Shown one piece after another: positions 34,936 through 45,474 of a stretch of DNA of 64,000 nucleotides; positions within the stretch are counted from its first letter, which is position 1, and every line of letters starts with the position of its first letter. Under the pieces are notes generated by a model. That model saw nothing but the letters and a program-made list of their open reading frames with translations, ran no database searches and was not told the DNA's origin. The translations under genes were made by a program, and so were the position numbers. The stretch is from Gigaspora margarita (taxonomy: Eukaryota; Glomeromycota; Glomeromycetes; Diversisporales; Gigasporaceae). The DNA is taken from contig WTPW01000841.1 of assembly GCA_009809945.1 (NCBI GenBank), positions 113,836 through 177,835 of the forward strand. The letters run 5' to 3'.

Positions 34936-35663
34936 TACTCTAGCCCAAAATCATATTTTATTTGTAAAAGTTTGTATAATTCAGAATTATTTAAGTTTTT
35001 ATTAATAAAAATATAGAAAATTCTGCATTATGCAAAATTTTACTAATAAATAATAAATTTGAGCTCTAAGTAAACTTGTTCAACACTAAAAATACATTAT
35101 TTTGGTATATATTCTTTTAATTTTCTTAATTATTTAAATAAAGATGAGCAAAAATGCATTTTTGATAAAAATTTACTAATTTTACTTATATTTATTTCAA
35201 AAATTAAAAAAATTAAATAATTATATGCCAAATTAATATAAAATTTAGTGTTAAACAAATTTAATTAGGGCCCTAAATTATAATACATTAGTAAAATTTA
35301 GCATGATGCTGAATTTTCTATATTTTTATTAATAAAAATATAGAAAATTCTGTATTATACAAAATTTTACTAATTAATTATAACTTTGAGCTATAAGTAA
35401 ACTTGTTCAGCACTAAAAACTACATTCCAGCAGTATATAATTATTTAATTTTTTTAATATTTAAAATAAAGATGAATAAAAATAGCAAATTTTTATCAAA
35501 CTGTAATATTGCTCATTTTTATTTGAAAATTTATTAAAATCAAACAAATATATACTAATATAGTGTATCTTTTGGTGCTAAACAAGTTTACTTAGAGCTC
35601 AAAGTTATATTTCACTAGTACAATTTTGCATTATTCTGAATTTTCTATATTATTATTAATAGG

Positions 35664-36203
35664 TAGATCGCGAGTCATCTGGACAAACGATCTTAGTGTA
35701 ACATGACGCAGATCTTATATGTTTATCATATAGAGTGTAAATGCTGAGTGCCTCTAAGGAAAAATATTTTTCGTACTAAGTAAACAGCCAAGGGCCACTA
35801 ATTGAAAGTTGTAGAGCTCACTGAGACGAATCTAAAGGCGGTGAGATCGTCCAAATTGGCCCGGTGGTTGCTGAGTTATCTTTAAAAAACGATTGGCCGA
35901 CTATATAAAATTACTATGTAAACAACTGTTTGTTTACATAGTAATTTTATATAGTCGGCCGATCGTTTTTTAAAGATAACTCAGCAACCACCGGGCCAAT
36001 TTGGACGATCTCACCACCTTTAGATTCGTCTCAGTGAGCTCTACAACTTTCAATTAGTGGCCCTTGGCTGTTAACTTAGTACGAAAAAAAATTTATTTGA
36101 ACAATTGTCAAAAAATCTTGGCATTTCCTGCTTATGTAATTTACATAGTGATCTGCATCACGTTACACTATGATCATGCACCTGATGACTGGCGGATCAT
36201 CAA
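35664..36203. mobile_element. Palindromic TIR element with the GTTGTAGAGCTC module
   Basis: The ends GATCGCGAGTCATCTGGAC and AGTGTAACATGACGCAGATC are matched inversely by GATCTGCATCACGTTACACT and CTGATGACTGGCGGATC. The centre is a near-perfect hairpin with ~150-base arms (35779-36079, axis near 35929) and only a few mismatches. Each arm contains ATTGAAAGTTGTAGAGCTCA, GATCGTCCAAATTGGCCCGG and ATTGGCCGACTATATAAAAT. It is inserted at the AT-rich palindrome centre of an array unit. Non-coding. Confidence 0.85.
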
Positions 36204-36540
36204 TTAATAAAAATATAGAAAATTCCACATAATGCAAAATTGTACCAATTAATCATAACTTTGAGCTCTAAGTAAATATGATCAGCATCAAAAAATACAC
36301 TATATTGATATATATTTTTTAATTTTTTTTTTTAAATTTTTAAATAAAGGTAAGCAATATTACATTTTGATGAAAATTTATCAATGTTACTCATCTTTAT
36401 TTTAAAAATTGAAAAAATTAAATAATTATATGCCATTAAAATGTAGTTTATAGTGCTGAACAAGTTTACTTAGAGCTTCAAGTTATGATTCATTAGTAAA
36501 ATTTGTATGATACAGAATTTTCTATATTTTTATTAATTAA

Positions 36541-37388
36541 TAATCCACCTGTCAACTAAAAAATAACGAAATATGGCGTGCTTATATCTAAATTTTTTTT
36601 CTTATTAAGTTAATGATATATGTCCACTAATTGAAAGTTGTAGAGCTCATTGAGATGCATCTAACAGTGGTTAGATCATCCAAATCGGCTCAGTGAATAG
36701 CAAGATATCATCAAAAAACAATTGGCCGACTATATAAAATCCCGTAATGGAGATTACATATGAAAATCACTATAGGCGAAATGTGGCGTGCGTCCATCTA
36801 AAAGTTTTTTTTACTAAGTTAATGATACATATCCACTAATTAAAAGTTGTAGAGCTCGTTAAGACACATCTAACGATGGTTAAATCATCCAAATCGGCCC
36901 AGTGGTTGGAGAGATATCGTCAAAAAATAATTGGCCGACTATATAAAATCTCTATATTAACAATGTTTGTTAACATAGAGATTTTATATAGTCGACCAAT
37001 CATTTTTTGATGATATCTCTCCAACTACTAGGCTGATTTGGATGATCTAACCACTGTTAGATACATTTTAACGAGCTCTACAGCTTTTAATTAGTGGACA
37101 TGTATTATTAACTTAGTAAAAAAACTTTTAAATGGACGCATGCCACATTTCGCCTATAGTGATTTTTATATGTAATCTCTGTCACAGGATTTTATATAGT
37201 CAGCCAATCATTTTTTGCCGATATCTCACCATCCACTGGGCTGATTTGGATGATCTAACTACTGTTAGATGCGTCTCAATGAGCTCTACAACTTTCAATT
37301 AGTGGATATATATTGTTAACTTAATAAGAAAAAAATTTTAGATGTAAGCATGCCACATTTCGTCATTCTTTAGTTGGTAGACGGATTA
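36541..37388. mobile_element. Nested palindrome-in-palindrome TIR element
   Basis: TAATCCACCTGTCAACTAAA (36541) is inverse to TTTAGTTGGTAGACGGATTA (to 37388). Four copies of a ~200 base block (ATTGAAAGTTGTAGAGCTC, ATCATCCAAATCGGC, AATTGGCCGACTATATAAAA) lie as two direct repeats followed by two inverse repeats: 36640, 36840, then inverse 37090 and 37290. The inner fold has its axis near 36970 (TTAACAATGTTTGTTAACA). Insertion is again at the TTATTAAT centre of an array unit. 848 bp, non-coding. Confidence 0.85.
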
Positions 37389-37572
37389 TCAATTAATAAA
37401 AATATAGAAAATTCAGCATCTTGCAAAATTTTACTAATGAATTATAACTTTGACCCTAAGTAAACTTGTTTAGCAACCAAAAATACACTATTATAATATA
37501 TATTTGTATTTTATATAAATTTAATTAATACTCAAAATTTTAATTTATTAGCAATATATTATCAGTTATATT

Positions 37573-37856
37573 CAGGGTTGGTCAAATTACTGGTCAACCA
37601 AAAATTCACTGGTCAAACTGGTCTGGTCAAATTGGTCAAATGGTCTGGTCAAATTGGTCAAATGACTTAGGCTATTAATAAAATAAAGATAGCATACAAA
37701 TTAATATATACTATAGAAATATATATGCATATATAACTATATATATTTAAATACCTTTTGACCAATTTAACTGATACTAAACTCTTTGACCAACTGGTCA
37801 AATTGGTCAAACTGGTCTGGTCAAGCTTGACCGTTAACCGGTCCGTGCTAACCCTG
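37573..37856. mobile_element. hAT-type MITE with TGGTCAAA subterminal repeats
   Basis: CAGGGTTGGTCAAATTACTG and, inverse, TAACCCTG to 37856. The flanks GTTATATT (37565-37572) and ATTATATT (37857-37864) differ by one transition. Many TTGGTCAAACTGGTC boxes lie subterminally on both sides. Such repeated subterminal boxes commonly bind hAT transposase. The minus-strand frame at 37667-37924 crosses its end and is not a gene. Confidence 0.88.
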
Positions 37857-37910
37857 ATTATATTATATATAGAATTATATATATTATATAGTGTAATGTA
37901 AGATTTTGGT

Positions 37911-39466
37911 AGGACCCTGGACATCTCTAATATAGGTCATAAATGATCTGCATAAATTTGGAGGTTTTTGCTACCCCTAAAATCAAGTAAATTTGCTAAA
38001 AATTCAATTAATACATATAAATTTTTAGTAATTTGCTAAAAACTAAATTATCACATTTATTTTTATAAATCAAAATAATATATATATATTTGAGTGCTGA
38101 ACAAATTTTCTTAGATTACAATATTAGAATCAATTAGTAAAATTTTGAGAATCATAGAAATTTTTAGTATTTTTATTAATAAAATTATATAAAATATTAT
38201 AATTATCAAAATTTTACTAATTGATTCTAACAAAGTGCTCTAAGAAAACTTGTTCAGCACATAAAAATACATTATTCCGGCATATTTACTTTTATATTTC
38301 TTGAAAATTTAAGAGAAGATGCTTAATTTTGGATTTTTTGATCAAAAATCCAAAATTAAGCATCTTCTCTTAAATTTTCATGCAATATAAAATTAAATAT
38401 GCCGGTATAATGTATTTTTATGTGCTGAACAAGTTTTCTTAGAGCACTTTGTTAGAAATCAATTAGTAAAATTTTGAGAATCATAGAAATTTTTAGTATT
38501 TTTATTAATAAAATTATATAAAATATTATAATTATCAAAATTTTACTAATTGATTCTAACAAAGTGCTCTAAGAAAACTTGTTCAGCACATAAAAATACA
38601 TTATTCTGGCATATTTACTTTTATATTTCTTGAAAATTTAAGAGAAGATGCTTAATTTTGGATTTTTTGATCAAAAATCCAAAATTAAGCATCTTCTCTT
38701 AAATTTTCATGCAATATAAAATTAAATATGCCGGTATAATGTATTTTTATGTGCTGAACAAGTTTTCTTAGAGCACTTTGTTAGAATCAATTAGTAAAAT
38801 TTTGTGAATCATAGAATTTTTAGTATTTTTATTAATAAAATTATATAAAATATTATAATTATCAAAATTTTACTAATTGATTCTAACAAAGTGCTCTAAG
38901 AAAACTTGTTCAGCACATAAAAATACATTATTCCGGCATATTTACTTTTATATTTCTTGAAAATTTAAGAGAAGATGCTTAATTTTGGATTTTTGATCAA
39001 AAAATCAAAAATTAAGCATCTTCTCTTAAATTTTCAAGAAATATATAAGTAAATATGCCAGAATAATGTATTTTTATGTGCTAAACAAGTTTTCTTAGAG
39101 CACTTTGTTAGAATCAATTAGTACAATTTTGATAATTATAATATTTTATATAATTTTATTAATAAAAATACTAAAAAATTCTATGATTCTTAAAATTTTA
39201 CTAATTGATTCTAACAAAGTGCTCTAAGAAAACTTGTTCAGCACATAAAAATACATTATTCCGGGTATGATTCTTGCAAAATGTAGGTAATTTGCTAAAA
39301 ATAAAATATAACATGCATAAAATTGCTGTAATTTGCCAAAATGCTTTATATAACCTTTTTTAAAATTAANCTCAATTTGCTAAAACTTAAATTTGGACCT
39401 CAGACCAAATTTTCTGCAATTTGCTAAAAAAAAAATATGACATATATCATAGATGTCCGGGGTCCT
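37911..39466. mobile_element. TIR element (GGACATCTCT family), copy A, perfect 8 bp duplication
   Basis: ATTTTGGT flanks both ends exactly (37903-37910 and 39467-39474). The TIRs are AGGACCCTGGACATCTCTAA and, inverse, CATAGATGTCCGGGGTCCT. Subterminal TAATTTGCTAAAAA repeats and the GCTACCCCTAAAATCAAGTA block match the element at 13540-15861. The centre differs: here it is a tandem array of palindromes (38090-39265). 1556 bp, no coding capacity. An 8 bp duplication fits hAT- or P-type transposition. It contains one N. Confidence 0.9.
38090..39265. repeat. Tandem array of three ~328 bp palindromes
   Basis: GAAGATGCTTAATTTTGGAT recurs at 38315, 38644 and 38971, a spacing of 329 and 327 bases. 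Each unit is itself a near-perfect palindrome: the axis at TTTTTTGATCAAAAA, arms through CTTAAATTTTC and ATATGCCGG, and the core AGTGCTCTAAGAAAACTTGT in both arms. The array therefore alternates arm, inverse arm, arm, inverse arm. Units are nearly identical, which implies recent amplification or gene conversion. Confidence 0.92.
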
Positions 39467-40055
39467 ATTTTGGTCTACTCTCACCCCTCTAACGATATTA
39501 TGTAATATCTGTTAGTGCCTTTATTTGATTTTTTATTTTTAGAAATAAAAATGAGTAAAATTAGCAAATTTTTAACAAAAATGCAATTTTGTCTATCTTT
39601 ATTTGAAATGTAAAAAAATTAAAAGAATATATACTAAAATAATATATTTTTTGGTGCTGAACAAGTTTACTTAGAGTCAAAATTTATAATTTATTAGCAA
39701 AATTGTACATAATGCTAAATTTTCTATATTTTATTAATAAAAATATAAAAAATCCTGCATTGTGCTAATAAATTATAACTTTTAGCTCTAAGTAAGCTTA
39801 TTTAGCCCAAAAATATATTATTTTAGTATATAATTATATTTTAAATAAGTTTATTTAGAGCCAAAAATTATAATCTATTAGTAAAATTTTGATAATTAAA
39901 ATTTTTTTAAAATTGACCAATCAGAATTGTCTTATGTAGAAAAAAGGAGAGTACCTTTAAAGTAAATGAATATTATATAATATCTGTTATGGCCCTAACT
40001 TGTGCTATAGTATTAACCAATACTTGTAATTAGAAGTATTCTTGAACTACTACTA

Positions 40056-40395
40056 CAGTCAGGCCTCCATAAATGCAACCTCCATAAATGCAATACCTCC
40101 CTAAATGCACATTTTTGTCTTGTCTGTAAGAAATAATTAGTGCTAAATGCACGTTCTATATTCTGTAAATGTACGTTCTTTCAAATAATTTTCTAATCAT
40201 ACTACCTCCCTAAATGCACGTAGCCAATCAAATTTTAGTATTTAAGATAGGTTATACAGTATTTAGTAGAAGTTACACAAACTTGATGATCAAATCTTTA
40301 AAGCTGCAATTTAATTGGCTTTCCTAAATGCAATTCCTCCCTAAATGCACGTTGTAGTCTTGTCTGTACACATGGCATTTATGGAGGTTTGACTG
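40056..40395. mobile_element. pogo/Tc1-type MITE
   Basis: TA, then CAGTCAGGCCTCCATAAATG at 40056; inverse CATTTATGGAGGTTTGACTG then TA (40396-40397). Subterminal CCTCCCTAAATGCACGT boxes recur four to five times on both sides. CAGTCAAACCTCC-type termini with TA duplication are characteristic of pogo/Tigger relatives. 340 bp, non-coding. Confidence 0.9.
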
Positions 40396-40437
40396 TATTA
40401 TTTATTTGTTCTTTTAAGGTTTACTATAACTCTAATA

Positions 40438-40588
40438 CAAAGTTGGCAATAAAACCAATAAAGCTTAATAGTTATATGATTGGAGCTCAAAAAACTTGTA
40501 TTTATTGGCTCTATTTAGAGCTTTATTGGTTTTATTTATAGCTCTATTGGGCTCTATTGGGTTCTATTAAGCTCTAATGCCAACTTTG
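40438..40588. mobile_element. Small hAT-like MITE
   Basis: CAAAGTTGGCA (40438) and TGCCAACTTTG (to 40588) are inverted ends. The flanks CTCTAATA and TCCTAATA agree in six of eight positions, differing by transitions. The interior has repeated GAGCTCTATTGGG phrases. 151 bp. Confidence 0.72.
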
Positions 40589-40714
40589 TCCTAATATTTA
40601 TATTTACTTTCTTTTTAGTTCTTATACTAATATATTTCAAATTTTCAAAATAGTTACAGTAATCTAAATAAATTAATTATCTTAGTATTAGGTGTCTTTT
40701 TAAGTTTTTTTTTG

Positions 40715-41115
40715 GTATTTACTTTCTAGCATAGATCCTTTTATTCTAGTATAATTTTAGTAGCCAAATTGGTAAACCTTCTTTTTTAAGAGTCTTTGTT
40801 ATCTAGTTCTTTAATTTTGGTTTTTAATATTCTAGTTTTGGTAATACTATCAAAAATTTTTGCTACTTTTTTATTTAGAATTTGCCAAATGAATTTTTAT
40901 TTTTCTGGTTCTTGAATTTGTTTATATAATGATATACAATTATGATTGAAAACTCTTATTCTAATAATAAAACCAAGTTATAGATAGTATATATAACTAA
41001 TTAATAAAAAAATTGTTACTAGAAATAGATTTATTTTTTTAAAGTATTACTAGTAGAATTTGAACTCTAAACCTGCTATCTGGAAAATAATACTTTAACA
41101 ACTTTTCTAAATTAC
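40715..41115 (-). mobile_element. SINE-like retroposon (family 1), decayed partial copy, minus strand
   Basis: The tRNA-like head is at 41115-41044 on the minus strand (B-box-like GTTCAAATTC). The body at 40730-40960 aligns with 1-350 but has many C-to-T and G-to-A changes. The 3' part is missing. Confidence 0.72.
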
Positions 41116-41132
41116 TATACTTTTACTTTTTA

Positions 41133-41632
41133 ATTCGTGATCTGCATGTAAACCAATAAAAATCATGTGATTTTCACTATTAAATTTTGCCTTTTTCAGA
41201 ATCTGGTATTTTTCTAAAGATATATCGATTTTGTACTAAATAAACCTCTCTTGTGTGCATAACAATTGTTGTAGAGAAGAAAAATATGAGCCTAATAGTA
41301 GTTGAGATATTAAAATCAGCCTAGTGGATCATAAGATATAGATGTATTTGTTCTCACAACTATATAATATTAACAAAGAAGTAAACAAATAGTCATAAAG
41401 ACAAAAATGCCCATATCTTATGATCCACTAGGCTGATTTTAATATTTTCACTACTATTATGCTCATAATTATTGCCTGTACAACTTTTGTTATATGCATG
41501 TGAGAGGTTTACTTAGTACAAAATTGATTTATTCTTGGGAAATGCCAGATTCCAAAAAAAAAAAAATTATATAGTAATCATATTTCTATATTTTACTATG
41601 TTGTTTCACTGGTTCATATGTGGATTATGAAT
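41133..41632. mobile_element. Palindromic TIR element between two SINE copies
   Basis: AATTCGTGATCTGCATGTAA (41133) is inverse to CATATGTGGATTATGAATT (to 41632). Long arms pair CAGAATCTGGTATTTTTC (41198) with 41538-41555 and AAAATCAGCCTAGTGGATCA (41312) with 41416-41435. The arms carry a diverged TTGTAGAG ... CCTAGTGGATCATAAGATAT module. About 500 bp, non-coding. Confidence 0.8.
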
Positions 41633-41659
41633 TAATTATTAATATTATTATTTTTTAAT

Positions 41660-42675
41660 CTTGAAATTTAGAACTTTTTATTCAAGATATTAGAGCCATC
41701 AATAACCCACATAGAGTTTACTAGTATTTGTTATATAGACAAGGATCCACTAGCTACATGTGCACTTTTGGTATCTAATTTAAATAGTCCACTCTAAGGT
41801 TTCACACTAGCAGCTATACCTGCAACCCAACTATGAGATTGCCTATTTAAACTTTCTGATTTCTGTTCTTTTTGCCAACCCATCCTGTATTACCAGAACA
41901 GTTCTATTATATAAGTTATTCAGACAGTTCCAGATGCTTATTCATGGTTTATAGAACCTAGCTAGGTATTCCTAGTTTTGTTATTCTTGAAAAAAACTTG
42001 GTAGAGCAGTACCTATCCTATTAGATATTTATTTACACTTTGGTAATTATCATTATAGAAAGCCAATATTTGCAAAACAAGGTTATCTCTGTCCTCTTAC
42101 TAATATCTACTTTTGCTTTTGTAAGATTTGCTCCAATTCTAGTACTATCTTTACTATATCACTAGTTCTTATACTGACTTTTCAAACTTTCAAACTAGTT
42201 AGTCTAGAAGGATCAATTCATCTGGTATTAGGTGCTACTATAGTTCTTTCTTTCCTTAGTATCTACTTCTATAACATAGGTTTCTTTTTCTCTGATATGA
42301 TTCTAGTGTCCAGGTTGGTGGACCCTGTTCCTGAGGATCTATTTTGTTTAATATTCTGGCTCCAGTTTTCAATATTCTAGTTTCAGTAGTACTGTCAAAG
42401 ATCTTTGCTATCTTTTTACTTAGGACTTACCAAACAGGTTTCTATTTTTCTGGTCCTTTGAATTTGTTTATATAATAATACACAAATATGTCTAAATGCT
42501 TCTATTATAAATAGTAGACCAAGAATTATAGGTAATATACTCAACCAATTGATAAGACAATAGTTACTATATCATAGGTCTATTTTTCAAAGTGTTGCTA
42601 GTAGGATTTGAACCCTAGACCTGCTGCTTGAAATAACAATTTATCAACTTTTCTTAGTTGTTATACTTTCTTTTT
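41660..42675 (-). mobile_element. SINE-like retroposon (family 1), nearly full length, minus strand
   Basis: The head is at 42672-42594 on the minus strand (B box GGTTCAAATCC). The body continues to the conserved 3' segment at 41690-41880 (inverse of 17585-17790). ATTTTTTAAT occurs at 41650-41659 and 42676-42685, a plausible target duplication. The copy shows many transitions relative to the GC-rich copy at 17091-17807. Confidence 0.78.
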
Positions 42676-42734
42676 ATTTTTTAATTATATAACAAAATAT
42701 TTATAATATAATTTAATTTTATTATTTGAATCTT

Positions 42735-43100
42735 TGAATTAATAGTATAGTATTTATACTTTACAAATTGCAAAGTTGCTAGTTCAAATACACTTAGTAG
42801 CATAATAATAAAAATATACTAGCTAGTCTAAATTAAAAACTAAAATACTACAAAAACTAGAGCTCTAAGATGTTTACAAACTAACTTAATTCTAGAATAG
42901 ATAGTTAGCTATTATTTCAAAAATTTATAGTAAAAATAAATATAAGTTAGACCTTGATTTAAAATAACCTAAGTTACAAAACATTATATAAGATCTAAGT
43001 TTAAAATATACAAAATACTATATAAACTCATAGTAGTATAGCTAAAAACATAGGTTAATTTGCAATAAAGATATACTTCTATACAAGAAATTAGTTTGTA
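42735..43100 (+). mobile_element. Strongly AT-decayed SINE (family 2) copy
   Basis: ATTAATAGTATAGTATTTAT ... AAAGTTGCTAGTTCAAATAC (42737-42792) matches the head at 52535-52600 with C-to-T and G-to-A changes. Downstream sequence is too eroded to delimit; an AATAAAG phrase occurs at 43065. Boundaries are approximate. Confidence 0.5.
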
Positions 43101-43179
43101 TTAAAAATATAAAATAACTAATACATATTAGATACTAAGCTAAGTAAATATTAGAACATTGTTATTAAGATTGCATATA

Positions 43180-43982
43180 CAGTGGCCTACTATAATATTG
43201 TGAACACTTTTAAAAAATTTATATAGAACTAAATTTATAAGATATTAAGCTAAAAATAAAAATATAAATTTATTAAATCTATATCTTTCAAATAAAAAAA
43301 AATCAAAAAATTCTATACTGTACTTTTTAAAATAATTAATAATTTTAATTTTTTGCAATGTTACACAATCATGAAAATTATAATATTAAAAAAATGATTA
43401 AAATAATATGTATATAGTAAAAGTAAAATTTTTATTAAATTAACTAAATTTCAAAATTAAGTAAAAATTATTCAGTATAACAAATTATATATAATTACAA
43501 ATTTTTATAAAATTTTAAAAAATATTAAGCTAGTTATTACTTTTAAATCTTAGAATTAAAATTACTAAATTAAAATTAAAAATTACTAAATATAGTAATT
43601 TTATTNCTATATATAGTAATTTAGTAAATAAATTTTTAAAAATTATAAAACTTCAAAATATATACAATTTGTTATGCTAAATACTTTTATTTAAAAAAAT
43701 TGCTAGTTTATTTTATAAAAAATCAAGTTTATATATTACTATTTAGTAATTTGTGCTACTATAAGAATATATTAAAAATTAGCAAATCGCAAAAATAAAA
43801 AAATCTAAAATTTACTAAAATCTGATTATATTAAAAAGTATTGCATAGAATTTTATAAACTTTTTTTTATTTAAAAGATGTAGATTTAATGCATTTATAT
43901 TTTTATTTTTAGCTTAATATCTTATAAATTTAACTCTATATAAATTTTTAAAAAGTGTTTACAATATTATGATAGGCCACTG
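43180..43982. mobile_element. Mariner-type palindromic MITE, copy 1
   Basis: TA then CAGTGGCCTACTATAATATT at 43180; inverse AATATTATGATAGGCCACTG then TA (43983-43984). The TIR-like similarity extends about 130 bases inward (TATAAGATATTAAGCTAAAA). An 803 bp AT-rich centre with no transposase. A second copy at 51073-51881 lies in inverse orientation. Confidence 0.9.
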
Positions 43983-43984
43983 TA

Positions 43985-44181
43985 ATATATATAATAAATC
44001 TAGGCTTTAATTTAGATTTTGACTTTTTAAAAAATTTGGCTATTTTGTTTAAAATAGTACTCATGTGTGTATACTTTCTTTTATTTAATTTATGTTTTAA
44101 AATATAATAAAAGATTCAAATGCAAATGCTAAATTTAACTCAATTATAACAAAAATAAAATTATTTTTACTAAAAACATAG
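43985..44181. other. Short spacer before the LTR element
   Basis: Contains no supported feature other than the ATAG duplication at 44178-44181. Confidence 0.5.
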
Positions 44182-44424
44182 TGTAATATAGTAGGTTGAA
44201 TTTAGACATAACGCATTGGTCACGTGTCTATCATGAGGTGACCATGGAACTATTCGCTTCATGACCGTTACATAGTTATATAGTGCTTTTAATATTTATT
44301 TATTTATTATTTAATTAGAGCGCTACTATTTCCACTATGGTATTTTGCTATTTCCACTATAGTTACACAAAATTTTCTATTTTTATAATTCATTCTAACT
44401 TTAATTTTAACCTTAACCCTAACT

Positions 44425-45165
44425 CTAACCCTAAAAACTAATAACAAATAAATAACCCTTCTTTGGCCTCTAATTGAAAGTTGTAGAGCTCATTTTTTTG
44501 ATTCTAATAGTAGTTAAATCATCAAAATCGGCCCAGTGGATCCCAAGATACTTGGGATCAAAGAAGAGAACATAAGGATCGGCAAATTCACTGTTATACA
44601 AAGAATAAAAATGCCATCAAATGAAAAATTATGATTTGCGCAGTTTTATTATCACAATTGACTTTGAGTTCTTAAGTAAACTTGTTCTTTGGTTCAAAAA
44701 AATGCTAGTTTCTTAAGACGTGTTTTATTATTTTCTTAGTAAAATATTTCACTACAATAAAAAACTTCTCAAAACGTATGTAAAGAAATTAGAAAAAAAT
44801 CCGTCAAACGAAAAATCGTGATTTGCACAGAATTTTATTATCACAATTGACTTTGGGCTCTTAAGTAAAGTTGTTCTTTTGCTCAAAAAAATACTAGTTT
44901 CTTAAGACGAGTTTTATTAGTTTCTTAGTAAAATTTTTCACTACGATAAAAAAACGTTTCAAAACGTATGTAAAGAAAAATGAATAGTTTGTGTAACAGT
45001 GAATTTGCCGATCCTTATATTCTCTTCTTTGATCCCAAGTATCTTGGGATCCACTGGGCCGATTTTGATGATTTAACTACCATTAGAATCAAAAAAATGA
45101 GCTCTACAACTTTTAACTAGGAACCAAAGAAGGTTTACACATTAATTTTAGGGTTAGAATTATAG
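44425..45165. mobile_element. Palindromic element with GTTGTAGAGCTC module and internal direct repeat
   Basis: The left arm, CCTTCTTTGGCCTCTAATTG then AAAGTTGTAGAGCTCATTTT (44458), pairs with 45085-45135. AAAATCGGCCCAGTGGATCC (44524) pairs with 45046-45066. GATACTTGGGATCAAAGAAG and AAGGATCGGCAAATTCACTG also have inverse partners. Between the arms, a ~185 base unit (TGAAAAATTATGATTTGCGC ... AAAACGTATGTAAAGAA) is repeated directly at 44610 and 44797. Each unit contains CTTAAGTAAACTTGTTC. CCCTAA-like repeats lie at the left edge (44410-44436). Confidence 0.8.
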
Positions 45166-45308
45166 TAAATGTATAATATATTATATCTATATTACTAAAG
45201 TTTTAATGTCTTCTGTCACGTTTAAGCAATCTGATTGGTCGAAGTTGGGTACCGTGATCAGAATCATCATTTGTCTTACATTAGGTAATTACTCTATTAT
45301 CTGATATC

Positions 45309-45474
45309 TGAGTTCAAAAAATCAATCAATTTTGCCGTGTTATATAAATGCAGAAATAGATTTAATTTATCAGTAGGAGTTCCACCTATTTATTACTGAG
45401 TTCAAAAAATCAAATATCCAGAATCAATTTTGCCGTGTTATATAAATGGATTTAATTTATCAGTAGGAGTTTCA
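45309..45474. repeat. Direct ~75 bp repeat pair
   Basis: TGAGTTCAAAAAATCAA ... CAATTTTGCCGTGTTATATA ... TTTAATTTATCAGTAGGAGT occurs at 45309-45383 and 45398-45474, with small internal indels. Non-coding. Confidence 0.8.

Larger units (their letters stand above)
34512..39965. repeat. Large array of palindromic units with outer inverted ends
   Basis: Outer ends: GGTACCCCCCTCCCCCCACA then TAAGACGATTCTGATTGGTC (34521) and, inverse, GACCAATCAGAATTGTCTTA (39907) with GGAGAGTACC. AAGTAAAT occurs outside both ends (34510-34517 and 39969-39976), a possible 8 bp duplication. Inside, roughly 330-400 bp units alternate orientation. Each has the core GCTCTAAGTAAACTTGTTCA and two palindrome centres: TCTATATTTTTATTAATAAA and an A-rich TGAGCAAAAATGCATTTTTG type. 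Elements at 34699, 35664, 36541, 37573 and 37911 lie within it. Non-coding; the frames at 34359-35016 and 37667-37924 are incidental. Confidence 0.75.

Noticed and set aside
37667-37924. Minus-strand 85-codon ORF
   Set aside because: It crosses the boundary between two unrelated MITEs, so it cannot be an old gene.
38090-39265. CRISPR-like array (regularly spaced repeats)
   Set aside because: The units are whole 328 bp palindromes with no unique spacers, in a eukaryotic transposon context. No cas-like gene is present.
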